The notes: generated by a model from the letters alone, not told the origin. 64,000 nt of DNA from Paraglaciecola hydrolytica (GCF_001565895.1 NZ_LSNE01000011.1:2333-66332); one strand, 5' to 3'; positions 35,801-44,473 are shown, numbered from the stretch's first letter. Translations and numbers: made by a program.

Positions 35801-36037
35801 GAACTGACTCTGGAAATTACTACCCCAGCGGGAGTGATAACGCAAACTGTGCAACTGAATCTGGCTGGGGAACTGTATATTTTGCTGCAAATTTTTAGCT
35901 TTGGAAATTATCAAATGGAAGTGGTAGGAGCCAGGTTAGTACCAACTAATGAGATATTGCAGTTGGTGGGTGATGTTTTATTCTTTCCCTTTACGGTCAC
36001 TGCCACAGAAACCAATAAAGGCCAGTGTACACCTTGA
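32843..36037 (+). CDS. PKD-repeat lipoprotein with caspase-fold (C13/C14-like) peptidase domain
   Basis: The start ATG 32843 follows AGGGA; an upstream TTG is poorer. The 1064-residue protein has a lipobox (LNAC, Cys32), two PKD/Ig-like domains of about 90 residues (NQAPTANAGVDQTVNEQ..., NAPPIASAGNEQTIDEQ...), then a caspase-like domain: CDRAVIISGG, FIGDHGTGF with H506, and QMVSCYSGGF with C737. Between His and Cys lies an insert rich in calcium-loop motifs (DTDNDGIISETE, DINGDGD, DSDHDGTMD, DTNSDYVIDSNDGG). A C-terminal region of about 250 residues has beta-sandwich character. It should be an outer-membrane-anchored cysteine peptidase, perhaps Ca2+-controlled; substrate unknown. Confidence 0.8.
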   Translation: MNVNTPAGISRTYYSILRPLLLVFIIFCLNACGGSNNDGDGGGGTPTNQAPTANAGVDQTVNEQSSVTLTASGSSDSDGSIASYVWSQTSGEAVTLSNAAVASPTFTSPTLIAAATLTFQLAVTDNDGATASDSVSISVQPVNAPPIASAGNEQTIDEQTTVTLSAAASSDNDGNIASYMWMQTAGTAVTLSDAATVSPSFTAPDIDAVTTLSFDVTVTDNEGGTASATVNIFVNPLADNFVPLSQLEPAMLLNELYFEYADMLGQKVWVLGYYGNELDNADGKGYLVDNMLILSSNEALPHHSFARIDGTLPPADWQGNLILAYGEIKDYSTVTGFPAIQPTPLISVEKYELVSEFVQNNDVNANLLTPDIAPENAAEADSPQSHTFDYQANYAAKSFSSLAAKAPGVQAQACDRAVIISGGVDESNNHDRYRQNTYANFNKLRQLGFSENQIEVFYNNGTAIDGGAGVTIVDKSASKAEILAHFAKLAEEMPGSCTLTIFIGDHGTGFNPAKSYAGARPALSGDEASNGLSHDESTFKFDARAKTYRTSASFVYRGAQWFVAKEEEGKLNVYKRVGENWQLKGSDTDNDGIISETELGGEDINGDGDTLDADYGLSVSRLGQRLTGRNYRANEWDSDHDGTMDIRVRWDGERFVVERLDNNQWKEMGRDTNSDYVIDSNDGGVDWDLDGDKADQVAFHEGINLWGSEVLWDDEFANILQPLAAKGVHIMMQMVSCYSGGFVPNLKDMVENIYVGSAEDTVNYSRRNDDGGVTMFDSQAFFDNLHGIDTDSWNFAANASTEVDDAKAEAFNQIKNIYIHEQTQRYSTGTLFDPIADNEYEIFLDLPDDLVGQIYDFEFILGLQNPRWSDVSFPLGLPAGLQVEDAPGGIRVFSDDPIEDEINFRILVDGAVLDEQVRIEFTDVNHQRLGYTMGEEGDFERAPQQISFVGTPKTCVNHTDHGQSSPSIMEWLWAANKLDNSPFTDIELTLEITTPAGVITQTVQLNLAGELYILLQIFSFGNYQMEVVGARLVPTNEILQLVGDVLFFPFTVTATETNKGQCTP

Positions 36038-36054
36038 AATATTACGATTAAGCT

Positions 36055-36076
36055 CAGACCGCTACTCAGCGGTCTG
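36055..36076. terminator. Hairpin between convergent genes
   Basis: CAGACCGCT (36055-36063) and AGCGGTCTG (36068-36076) form a perfect 9-bp stem overlapping the stop codon of the GH12-like gene. It lacks a strong T run, so it is a weak terminator or a shared 3' hairpin. Confidence 0.6.
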
Positions 36077-36949
36077 ATTGTTAATGTTTACCTGATAATG
36101 TTGTATCCAAGCCTGACCAGTACCACTCATCACTTCATTGCCTAGCTGGATGTCAGCAATATACAGCTTGGGATCGATAAACTGTTGCTCAACGCTGTAA
36201 CCTAATAGTCCGGCAACATCAATAGTGGCAGTCAGTGTTGGTTCAAGGGCGCGAAAGGCTAAATACGTCCAGTGATTGTCGTTTACGCCGGACGTGTCGT
36301 GCCAGTTTTTATTCAGCCACACTTCCCAGTTTATGCCATTGCTGCGTAGTTCTCCCACCTTCTCGCCGGCTGGATTAGGGTAAAACCCTTTTGTGGCATA
36401 AGTCCAAATCATCATCTCTACCGCAATAGTGGATTTATCTATCTTGGTTTGAATAGTCGGTGAAGTAGTAAGCCATAATGTTGAAGCCACATTGAGCGCA
36501 CTATCGCTTTTAAGCTCAAGCGCATAATCAATGTTCAGTGATTCAAGGGTTTTGATTGAGATAGGATAATTCGACTTGTTGCTAGTGTGGTCGAGCCAAG
36601 GACTGTTGCCCAAGGTAATTTGTGGTTGGGCGTAAACCTGCGTGCCATTTGCAGGCCATTGCCAGTACCAACCATATTGAGTCTGTTTTCCATGGATAGA
36701 GTCTTCAACACTGCGGCTAGCCACACATTGCGTCCACTTATAATCACCTGCCGAATGGGCATTCCACACATTATTTTGTAAGTCGCCAATAGGCGTCGTT
36801 ACGCTGGCAAAATGATCGCAGCTAAGTGGAGTGATAGTTTTATCTTGTTCAATCAGCGCCAGTTTTTGCCCATTGTTTTGGCTAGGGTTGCAGGCCAGCA
36901 ATAGCGCACATAGAGTCAGTAATAATAGGTATTTTGACTGGCTAATCAT
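36062..36949 (-). CDS. GH12-like endoglucanase lipoprotein
   Basis: The lipobox LLAC gives Cys20. The 295-residue protein follows the GH12 pattern: NNVWNA near 59-64, a W-rich strand region (YGWYWQWP), VEMMIW with E178 as likely nucleophile, and GNEVMSG with E272 as likely acid/base. GH12 enzymes cut beta-1,4-glucans or xyloglucan. It would act on the cell surface. The esterase gene lies 3 nt upstream on the same strand, so the two probably deacetylate and cut the same plant or algal glycan. Substrate is inferred. Confidence 0.75.
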   Translation of the reverse strand: MISQSKYLLLLTLCALLLACNPSQNNGQKLALIEQDKTITPLSCDHFASVTTPIGDLQNNVWNAHSAGDYKWTQCVASRSVEDSIHGKQTQYGWYWQWPANGTQVYAQPQITLGNSPWLDHTSNKSNYPISIKTLESLNIDYALELKSDSALNVASTLWLTTSPTIQTKIDKSTIAVEMMIWTYATKGFYPNPAGEKVGELRSNGINWEVWLNKNWHDTSGVNDNHWTYLAFRALEPTLTATIDVAGLLGYSVEQQFIDPKLYIADIQLGNEVMSGTGQAWIQHYQVNINNQTAE

Positions 36950-36952
36950 GGC

Positions 36953-37912
36953 TTAAGGCTTTTTAGTCAGCAGTGCCATATTGTCCAGCCAACGGCCTAA
37001 ATCGTTAAACCAATCAAACTGATTACGCATGCCAAAACCATGACCACCGCTGGGTACGATCAATAATTGGGCTGGCACTTTATGTTGATGTAAGGCTTGA
37101 TAATAAACCAGTGAGTTTTCTACCGGCACTGATTGATCATCACCTGCGTGCAGCAAAAATGCTGGGGGAGTGCGACTGTTAACTTGTAGTTCATTGGAAA
37201 AATACCTGAGTTGCGCTGGGTCTAATCCTGGGCCAATCAAATTATCCCGCGAACCCTGATGGGTGATCTGTGGCATAAAACTAATCACTGGATAAATCAA
37301 AATTTGAAAGTCTGGGCGTAGATTGTATTGTGCTAATTCGTCATTAACGGCATGGTCAAAATGCACCGCCGCCGATGCCGCTAAATGCCCACCCGCCGAA
37401 AAACCCATAATGCCGATTTTGTTAGGATCAAGTTGCCACTTTTGGCTGTTACTACGCACTAGGCGTATTGCTTGCTGGGCATCCTGTAAAGGCCCCGTAC
37501 TTTTATCTGTCATGCTCTGACTAAGAGGCATACGGTATTTAAGTACGAAGGCCGTTACCCCAAGTTGATTCAAACGCTCGGCAACCTGATAACCTTCTTT
37601 GACGATAGATACACCCGAATAACCCCCACCGGGTAAAATAATTACGGCGGTGCCATTGGCGATGGTCGGATCAGGAAAATAGGCGGTAATACTAGGATGA
37701 GTGATATCCATGATAAAAGTATCGGGGTGATTAACATCGCGGATATTTTCTAAATCTGTGGTCTGAATTGCACCGGGAATAGCGCCTTGATATAACGAGA
37801 TGACTTCCACTGTGCTATTCCTCTGAACTGAAGTTGTTTGTCGAAGCGCCTGAGATACACAGCCCGTGGTCATAAACATAAGTAATAAAACACATAAAAT
37901 TCTAGCTGGCAT
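36953..37912 (-). CDS. Alpha/beta hydrolase lipoprotein, carbohydrate esterase-like
   Basis: The signal peptide ends in a lipobox (TTGC, Cys18). The hydrolase domain shows PGGGYSG (94-100, oxyanion region), GFSAGGH with nucleophile Ser172, HAGDDQSVP (acid) and SGGHGFG (histidine). The pattern matches acetyl-xylan or related carbohydrate esterases (BD-FAE group). It is first in a two-gene operon with the GH12-like enzyme. Confidence 0.82.
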   Translation of the reverse strand: MPARILCVLLLMFMTTGCVSQALRQTTSVQRNSTVEVISLYQGAIPGAIQTTDLENIRDVNHPDTFIMDITHPSITAYFPDPTIANGTAVIILPGGGYSGVSIVKEGYQVAERLNQLGVTAFVLKYRMPLSQSMTDKSTGPLQDAQQAIRLVRSNSQKWQLDPNKIGIMGFSAGGHLAASAAVHFDHAVNDELAQYNLRPDFQILIYPVISFMPQITHQGSRDNLIGPGLDPAQLRYFSNELQVNSRTPPAFLLHAGDDQSVPVENSLVYYQALHQHKVPAQLLIVPSGGHGFGMRNQFDWFNDLGRWLDNMALLTKKP

Positions 37913-38058
37913 CTATTTTTATTCCTGTCCATATCATTATGGTTTGGGACTGTAACATAAGCTTAGTTTTGCTGGCTCTTGTTTAGTTATGGAAAATAAT
38001 AGCTATATGGTTTTTAATAATCGCCATGTTGAATTTCGCGCAAGCTCAGGTGATTTCT

Positions 38059-38427
38059 ATGTTTAAAGTGGCTAGAACCCAACACGTCTTAGCAGTTAAT
38101 GATTTTAATGACGCTATAAAATTTTTTACCGACAAACTCGGTTTCACTTTAGAACATATCATCGACGGCTGGGCCTTTTTACACTTAGATACTTTTTTTC
38201 TGATGGTGGGTGATTGCAGGGGCGAAGTGCCAGCCAAAGATACTCATAATCACTCGCTGTTTGCCTACATAAACTGTACAGGAATCGATGAGTTGTATAT
38301 TCAATATCAACAACGTGGTGTGCAATTTAAGCAAAAAATTGCCGATAAACCTTGGGGTTTGAGAGAATTTGAAGTCGAAACCCCCGAAGGGCACAGAATG
38401 TTATTTGGGCAGGCAATTGATGGATAA
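38059..38427 (+). CDS. VOC (glyoxalase/bleomycin-resistance fold) protein
   Basis: A small protein with two beta-alpha-beta-beta-beta modules: ARTQHVLAVNDFNDAIKFFTDKLGFTLEH at the start and a second LYIQYQQRGVQFKQKIADKPWG module ending DPEGH-like ETPEGHRMLFGQ. It fits single-domain VOC proteins that act as dimers. The ATG at 38059 places the first strand in the family position; the longer frame upstream begins in noncoding sequence. Substrate unknown. Confidence 0.82.
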   Translation: MFKVARTQHVLAVNDFNDAIKFFTDKLGFTLEHIIDGWAFLHLDTFFLMVGDCRGEVPAKDTHNHSLFAYINCTGIDELYIQYQQRGVQFKQKIADKPWGLREFEVETPEGHRMLFGQAIDG

Positions 38428-38514
38428 GATTTATTTGAAATCCTTAACGTTTAGCCATGCAACCTTAGATTCACTGGTTATCACGGGTTGGTGTTAAATG
38501 ATGTTTAAAAAATA

Positions 38515-38688
38515 ATGGATAGTATGTACTCTCGGATTTTTGGTAAAACGGATGTGTGGGATGAATTAGCAGCAGGTAGCACAGCATCGGCAGCGTTATT
38601 TGATCCTTATAACGCGAAAGTGATGGGCTTTAAAAATGAATCAGCGGTTAGTTATCCGGCGAACTGGATGGCGAAAAAACAAGGATAG
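38515..38688 (+). CDS. Small ORF, 57 residues, possible gene remnant
   Basis: An ATG frame encodes MDSMYSRIFGKTDVWDELAAG..., ends NWMAKKQG and has no recognised domain. There is no good ribosome site. It may be the decayed end of a larger gene. It lies in the otherwise empty gap 38428-38837. Confidence 0.3.
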   Translation: MDSMYSRIFGKTDVWDELAAGSTASAALFDPYNAKVMGFKNESAVSYPANWMAKKQG

Positions 38689-38837
38689 TTAAATTAACGT
38701 TATACTGACCCTAGTTATCCAAAAATTGTCTGAAAACTGACATAAGCTTTTGTTGATTTTCAGCGTACATGCTTAAAAAACAGCGTCAACGAAACATAGA
38801 GTGATGTTACGGTGGATGTCAATTTAATTACTGACAA

Positions 38838-40394
38838 CTATTTTTCCAGTTCTATTAGTTCAATCAATCCATTGTCATATCCAATGGCAATTTTATTACC
38901 ATTATTTGAAATGCTTAAAGGGTACCCGTTGATCTCCTCATTTTTTGATAATTTCAATGTAACTCGTCCCGTTAAACTATCTAAAATTATAAATTCTCCA
39001 TTAATGAGTGATAGAGCCACTTTATCAGGACAACTTTCTATTTTCGTCATTCCAGATGCTTGCGCTGAAATGTTTTTTGTCCACAGTTTCTCACCATTGC
39101 AATTGAAGGCCATGACTACATGAGCATTAATTCTAGGATTAGGATTATATACTTTAGCCTCAATCACATACCTGCCCCCAACTTTTATCGCGTTTAAATT
39201 ATTATAATGTTCAGGTTGCAATTCTAAGGTTATTTCCGAGAGTGGCCGCATATCAGTTGAGGAAAGTTCAATCAGTTTTTTATTTTGATGTTGGCTATTT
39301 GGTGTTCCAAGTAAGGCGCAAAAATGCTCTTCGCCATCTATTCTTATGTAATGATTAAATAAATCGTAATGCCCCAAGCGGCATTCAGTGATCTTGTTAA
39401 AGAATTCATCAAAAAGAATATCATTTCTCTTTTTATCCTTCCAATCAGCTTGCCTGGCTAAAAAGTGACCATTAAGCGATTGAGAAAGACTAAATATGCC
39501 CGCAGTCACTTTCTCCCATTTTGTCAAGGTATTATCAATTTTGAAAACGGTATTGTATTCATCATTATCAACTTTATAGGTGAATAGATTAACGTACAGA
39601 GACTCTTGATTTACACCCTTGAATATTTGTGAAAAATCACCACTCGCGACAATTTTTTTTGTAATTAACTCATCTGTTGCAAGTTTTAAAATCCCAACTG
39701 TTCCATTTGCGAACCCAATAAATAGAGATCCATCATCAATAAATTTGAGATCCCATGCCATTGAACAAGGCTCATATTCAAAGCCATTTTTGTTTGCTAA
39801 GGAGCTTAATCGTAAAGATAAGACTTTTAATTTTTCTTGTGAAGATTCAAAGTTGAATTCACCTTCTGGGTAAGATGTGATCTCAATAGGCTCAAAATCC
39901 TGAAGTTTTTGACGAACATTAAGTAGTAATTTTATTAAATAAGTTTTTAGATATAATTTTTCGTCGGTGTCATCAGGTGGAAGTACTTTAATTTCAATTT
40001 GATTTCCTTCAAAACGACAAAAGGTGAACTCTCGATTGTCATCAAGCAATTTGATAAGTCGCTTCGTTATGAAGTCATAAGCGTAAAGCTCTCCTTCGTA
40101 AGACCAACCGCCATCATATGATCCAGTAGCTATGAGAAGTAATTGCTTTTTTTCATCATAATCTACGTCATTTATGGGGAATCTTAGAAAATCTATATGT
40201 GCAATTAATTCCAATGAACTAGAATTGTAAATACTTAAGTTCTCTTTACATAGTCCTAAATGGCGGCCAGACCATTGAGCATTATAAGAATGCGACACAC
40301 AGAGAATTCCTGCGGACTCAAATTCAAATAATTGTTTGGGATTTGTGATTTCGTCGAAACAATTTCTCCCTAATATTTCTCTGTTCTTCAGCAA
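38838..40394 (-). CDS. Cytosolic beta-propeller-like protein, function unknown
   Basis: The protein repeats a strand pattern with WD/PQQ-like units (DEKKQLLLIATGSYDGGWSYEGELYAYDFITKRL; DGSLFIGFANGTVGILKL; NNGNKIAIGYDNGLIELIELEK), so it should be a propeller. No signal peptide is seen. I chose the TTG start at 40394 because AAGGAGGA lies 6 nt upstream; the longer frame would start at a TTG with no ribosome site. AT-rich codon use differs from neighbours and could mark transfer. Similar solitary propellers occur near contact-dependent or phage-defence genes, but nothing here shows that. Confidence 0.65.
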   Translation of the reverse strand: MLKNREILGRNCFDEITNPKQLFEFESAGILCVSHSYNAQWSGRHLGLCKENLSIYNSSSLELIAHIDFLRFPINDVDYDEKKQLLLIATGSYDGGWSYEGELYAYDFITKRLIKLLDDNREFTFCRFEGNQIEIKVLPPDDTDEKLYLKTYLIKLLLNVRQKLQDFEPIEITSYPEGEFNFESSQEKLKVLSLRLSSLANKNGFEYEPCSMAWDLKFIDDGSLFIGFANGTVGILKLATDELITKKIVASGDFSQIFKGVNQESLYVNLFTYKVDNDEYNTVFKIDNTLTKWEKVTAGIFSLSQSLNGHFLARQADWKDKKRNDILFDEFFNKITECRLGHYDLFNHYIRIDGEEHFCALLGTPNSQHQNKKLIELSSTDMRPLSEITLELQPEHYNNLNAIKVGGRYVIEAKVYNPNPRINAHVVMAFNCNGEKLWTKNISAQASGMTKIESCPDKVALSLINGEFIILDSLTGRVTLKLSKNEEINGYPLSISNNGNKIAIGYDNGLIELIELEK

Positions 40395-40439
40395 ATTAGA
40401 TCCTCCTTGAAACGCTAATAATGACAACCTGAGCTTACC

Positions 40440-41213
40440 CTAAATCCGTAAACATTTTTCATTCAAAATTTAAATGGGTCTAAAGAGATTGTAGTTAATA
40501 TTTAACAATAGTTTTTTACCAATCTGTTTTTTTAGGCTTGAAAATCGACATCGCTTAGGTCAGCTATGTCGCACCTGCTGGCATAGAAATAATGACACGA
40601 CCGACCGCAATGGTTGTGCTGTGTTAATACTCAAATCCCTAGCTGTCAGCAGTGGTGGCAAACCAGAGCGTTAACACCAGTTTTATCGAGCAGACGCTAT
40701 GACCGCTCCTGGCACTTTAGAGCCTGTCAGTCCTAGCTTTTTAACCTAATAACAACTCTCTTTTTCACCTGATTTTCCTCTGTGATCTCTTGGGTGAAAA
40801 TGCATTGCGCTTTTAACTTTCCCAGTTAAAAGGTGCGATTCCGGCTTAAAGGACGACCGGAATGACGATTATTGCCACAGTTAAGTCTGTCAGTCTTAGC
40901 CATTCAACGGCAGTTGTATCTCTAGTACCAAACCGCTATCGGCATGGTTTGTTAGGCTTAAGAATCTGCGGGGTGCATTGAAAGTTATAAACCTAATATT
41001 GTCTCGATATTCCCTCTCGTCATTCCGGTAGTGTTTTGAGCCGGAATCCATTGTTGTTTTATCACTGGTGGCTTCCTGCTAGCAGCATGCAGGAATGACG
41101 TTAATTGGCGCTCGGCAGTCTGACAGACTCAACCCTACAATGATAAGGGGTATAGAGGTTTGATAATAAACAGATCCCACACGTTATAAATCTGGGCCGA
41201 AAACATGGCTGAC
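40440..41213. other. 774-nt gap with repeat remnants
   Basis: It has no supported gene. It contains a decayed CTCTGTGATCTC unit near 40780, a short GATTCCGG...CCGGAATGACG hairpin (about 40847-40867), a full 82-bp element (41018-41100) and the segment TTCAACGGCAGTTGTATCTC near 40905, which resembles the end of the histidine kinase gene (TTCAAGGGCAGTTGAATCTC at 41221) and may be a broken duplicate. Confidence 0.6.
41018..41100. repeat. 82-bp hairpin element, copy 5
   Basis: Starts CGTCATTCCGG and ends GCAGGAATGACG, with more substitutions (AGTGTTTTGAG, TAGCAGCATGC) than the four copies near the rml genes, so it is an older or independent insertion. Confidence 0.8.
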
Positions 41214-42572
41214 TTAACCATTCAAGGGCAGTTGAATCTCCACAAGTAAACCACCCTCTGGATGATTAGCTAGGGTTAATATGCCGCCGTGTGACTTTAC
41301 GATGTTTTCAGCAATGCTCAGGCCTAACCCTATGCCTCCGGTATCGTCATTGCGGGATTGTTCAAGACGGTTAAAAGGTCGTAATACGTAGTGCAATTGG
41401 TTTTCTGGAATGCCAGCGCCTGTGTCTTTTATAAGAATTTTAGCGACACTTTTATCACGATAAATACTGAGTTGCGCGTTACCGGCATACTTGATGGCGT
41501 TATCGATAATATTTTGTAAACAGCGGCGAATTTCAGTAGGGCGGCAGGTTAGATTTATCGAGTTATCATCGTGTTGAAAACTAACTGGCAAACCTTCGTC
41601 GGCCATGTCGCTGCATAAACTTTCGACTAGGGCGTTGATGTTAACGTTGCGCATGGGTTCATCGGGATTTTGTCCGCGCAAAAAGTCCAAAACTGATTGG
41701 ATCATCTGGCGCATGTCGGTGACTACTTTCAGCATGCCGCTGCGCTCATGTTCGTTTTCTAATAAATCAGCCCGCAATTGCAAACGGGTCACCGCCGAAC
41801 GTAAATCATGAGAAATGGCCGACAACATTTCACTTTGACTATGCAGTAAATTGGCGAGGCGTGCTTGCATGGTATTAAAGGCTTTGGCGGCCATGGCTAT
41901 CTCTTTGGCACCACTTTCATCCAACGGTGGATTGTTAATATCCAAACCGAGGTGGTTGGCCGCATCGGCGAGCTTTTCAATGGGTGCCACGGTTTTTTGG
42001 ATCAAATACCATGCGAGCAATAAGGCGATAGTACCTTCCAGCAAGATATAGAAAATGACAGAATCCTGTAATAAAGATTGGCTTTCGGGTAGTTCCGAAT
42101 GAAACGTTATTTGCTGCTCATTGGCAAAGTTAATCAAGATAAGGACATCAAAGCCCTGACGTAAAGTGGTGCGCCTGTCCAATAGTGGGGTATTTTCAAA
42201 GCGCCGCACACAAACTTGAGCATCAATCCCTGGAAGTTTTGCAAAGGCCAGATTGAGTTTGTCGGAAATATGGGTAGAAAAGTCGTTTTGTTGGCAGGCA
42301 ACTTCATCGGTCGAAATGACGTCGGGGAACAATGCCAAAAATTGTGTTTCTGCGGCGGCTAATATTTTTCGACGATCTTGCTGTGGAAAGCTATAAGCTA
42401 AATCCACTATGCCGATTATCCTATCAGCCAAATCAGTGGCTTCGGTGGATAACACCACGTTATCACGGTTATGTTCGAAAATAATCAGGGTGATCAACTG
42501 TGACAGAATAAACACCACACCCAAAATCACAATAGTTCGGACCTTAAGTGTCATGGATTGCCAGATTTTCAC
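41214..42572 (-). CDS. Sensor histidine kinase (EnvZ/QseC-like)
   Basis: The GTG start at 42572 overlaps the regulator's TGA stop as GTGA. The 452-residue kinase has membrane helices at about 11-32 and 172-192 around a periplasmic sensor of about 140 residues, a HAMP-like linker, and HisKA with phospho-accepting H255 (AISHDLRSAVTRL). The ATPase has N-box (IIDNAIKYA), G1 (DTGAGIPE) and G2 (GGIGLGLSIA) motifs. It should phosphorylate the OmpR-type regulator encoded just upstream. Signal unknown. Confidence 0.93.
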   Translation of the reverse strand: MKIWQSMTLKVRTIVILGVVFILSQLITLIIFEHNRDNVVLSTEATDLADRIIGIVDLAYSFPQQDRRKILAAAETQFLALFPDVISTDEVACQQNDFSTHISDKLNLAFAKLPGIDAQVCVRRFENTPLLDRRTTLRQGFDVLILINFANEQQITFHSELPESQSLLQDSVIFYILLEGTIALLLAWYLIQKTVAPIEKLADAANHLGLDINNPPLDESGAKEIAMAAKAFNTMQARLANLLHSQSEMLSAISHDLRSAVTRLQLRADLLENEHERSGMLKVVTDMRQMIQSVLDFLRGQNPDEPMRNVNINALVESLCSDMADEGLPVSFQHDDNSINLTCRPTEIRRCLQNIIDNAIKYAGNAQLSIYRDKSVAKILIKDTGAGIPENQLHYVLRPFNRLEQSRNDDTGGIGLGLSIAENIVKSHGGILTLANHPEGGLLVEIQLPLNG

Positions 42573-43300
42573 TGAGTTTCTACCTGACAAGTGAAGATGT
42601 AACCTGTGCCCCAAGATGTTTTGATGATCTCGGGTTTTTTGCTGTCATCGCCTAATTTACGGCGCAGGCGGCTGACATGGGAGTCGATACTGCGATCAAA
42701 AGGTGTGCTGTTGCGGCCTTTGGTTAAATCTAATAAGCGGTCGCGAGACAAGGGAATACGTGGGTGTTGCACAAAAGTGAGTAAGAGTTGTGTCTCACTA
42801 GTAGATAGAGGAATAATGGTTCCGGCGGCATTACACATTTCCATTTGGCTGGGTTTAAAACTCATACCAGCGAAACTATATAAACCTTTAATTGCTTGGC
42901 CACTGCCAGCTCTTACTCGGCGTAATACGGCCTTGATCCGCGCGATGAGTTCACGTCGCCCAAAGGGTTTCACAATATAATCATCTGCGCCAAGTTCTAG
43001 TCCAACAACACGGTCTATTTCTTCATCTTTGGCGGTTAACATGATCACCGGCGGCATATTGGGATCTGCACAAAGTTGCCGACACAGTTCAAAACCATCG
43101 GTGCCGGGTAACATCACATCCAATAAAATGATATCGGCTTGTTCTGCACTTAATTTTTGCCACATGTCATCGCCATCCACCGCTTCGGCGGCCATATATC
43201 CTTCGGCTTCCAATAAGCGGCAAACCAGTTCGCGAATATCCTTATTGTCGTCAACCACTAAGACTTTTGTGGCTGTCGATGGATTTGTGGTGTTAAGCAT
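42569..43300 (-). CDS. OmpR-family response regulator
   Basis: A 243-residue regulator: receiver domain with VVDDN (D17/D18), phosphoacceptor D61, T89 and K111 (IVKPFGRREL), then an OmpR-type winged helix ending in WGTGYIF. Translationally coupled to the kinase through GTGA. The Mrp antiporter operon and a Rap1a-like gene are divergent from it, so they could be targets, though this is inference. Confidence 0.94.
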   Translation of the reverse strand: MLNTTNPSTATKVLVVDDNKDIRELVCRLLEAEGYMAAEAVDGDDMWQKLSAEQADIILLDVMLPGTDGFELCRQLCADPNMPPVIMLTAKDEEIDRVVGLELGADDYIVKPFGRRELIARIKAVLRRVRAGSGQAIKGLYSFAGMSFKPSQMEMCNAAGTIIPLSTSETQLLLTFVQHPRIPLSRDRLLDLTKGRNSTPFDRSIDSHVSRLRRKLGDDSKKPEIIKTSWGTGYIFTCQVETQ

Positions 43301-43504
43301 TATGCTGTTGTGATCCTATTTGTTGTAAGTGTGAGCGGCTATGTGCTGCTAAAAATACCTTGATCTTTAACATACATCACCCGCACCTAAAAAAATATGC
43401 ACTCTGTGCGTTGCCACACTTTTTTACACTTTTGACAATCTTTTCCAATAGTCACAATGCAAGAATCAATGTAGCGCTTAGTTTTGAAAATTAAGGAGAA
43501 TGCC

Positions 43505-43942
43505 ATGTTGAAACACGTAATATTGCAAATTTCAGTGCTTGTTGTGTTGTTGGCGGCTTTTAATGCCAAAGCAGTTGAGAAAATGAATGCCGCTGAATTA
43601 CAAGCGGTTTGCCAAGCCTTTGCTAGTAAAAAAGAGACGTCGGAGCTTAACAATAACAAATCACTTTGTAGCATGTACTTAAAAGGTTTTTTGGCCGGTG
43701 AAAACCTCTATCGTGCTGAAACATTACCACCTGCGACCTTTCGAGAAAAAGCTTTAGCGTCAAGGGCTGGTGGCTTGTTAGAAAAATATCAACTAGGCGA
43801 TGACATCAGTTATTGCATCCCAAAATCCACCAATATTGAAGATATTGCCATACTCATTAATAAGCAGCGTCCAGCGGCAGATGATTCGGCTGAGAGTTTA
43901 ATTAAAAGCGTTCTACAACAGAATTTTCAATGCGCCAAATAA
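43505..43942 (+). CDS. Rap1a/Tai-like secreted protein
   Basis: AAGGAG at 43493-43498 selects the ATG at 43505. The protein has a signal peptide (LQISVLVVLLAAFNAKA) and a mature domain of about 120 residues with four cysteines (CQAF, SLCSMYLKGFLAG, YCIP, FQCAK), the pattern of the Rap1a/Tai family that includes type VI immunity proteins. No cognate effector is nearby, so an immunity role is not claimed. It is divergent from the two-component system. Confidence 0.7.
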   Translation: MLKHVILQISVLVVLLAAFNAKAVEKMNAAELQAVCQAFASKKETSELNNNKSLCSMYLKGFLAGENLYRAETLPPATFREKALASRAGGLLEKYQLGDDISYCIPKSTNIEDIAILINKQRPAADDSAESLIKSVLQQNFQCAK

Positions 43943-43999
43943 ACTTAAGATATGCATTGAATATGGGTATCAATGCTCGGCAATGGGGGGGATTGCTCG

Positions 44000-44473
44000 A
44001 TGAATAAACACACAGTGAGTTTGTTTTTCATTCTAGCCGCCTTATGGCTGCTTAACTCTGGGATTTATACACCCTTGTTACTGTCATTGGGTGTAGTGTC
44101 GGTGCTGTTTGTTCTTTGGTTGTCTGCGCGAATGGGTATTATCGATGATGAATCTCAACCTATACATCTTAGCCGTAACTTACCGGCTTATTACTTTTGG
44201 TTGGCTAAAAAAATAGTCCAAAGCAACATCGATGTGGTGATCCTTATTTGGCGTGGTAATAAAGCCATCAGCCCTTGTATAGCGAGTTTACCGATTGGTC
44301 AACAAAGTGAAATAGGCAAGGTTATTTATGCCAATTCCATCACGCTTACACCGGGTACTGTGGCGATGAATATCGAAAACAATACCGTGCTCATTCATTC
44401 CTTAACTGTGCAAAGTATGCAAGAGCTGCAACAAAATGACATGGCGCGCGCAGTTGATCGCTTGGAGATGTAA
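44000..44473 (+). CDS. mnhE: Na+/H+ antiporter subunit E (MnhE/MrpE)
   Basis: The protein has MrpE features: two or three N-terminal helices (FFILAALWLLNSGIYTPLLLSLGVV), then a soluble part with SNIDVVILIW and ANSITLTPGTVAMNIENNTVLIHSL. It belongs to the multi-subunit Mrp complex that exports Na+ in exchange for H+. The start at 44000 is preferred over an ATG 27 nt earlier because it begins at the hydrophobic helix and a G-rich tract precedes it. It directly abuts mnhF and heads the operon. Confidence 0.9.
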   Translation: MNKHTVSLFFILAALWLLNSGIYTPLLLSLGVVSVLFVLWLSARMGIIDDESQPIHLSRNLPAYYFWLAKKIVQSNIDVVILIWRGNKAISPCIASLPIGQQSEIGKVIYANSITLTPGTVAMNIENNTVLIHSLTVQSMQELQQNDMARAVDRLEM

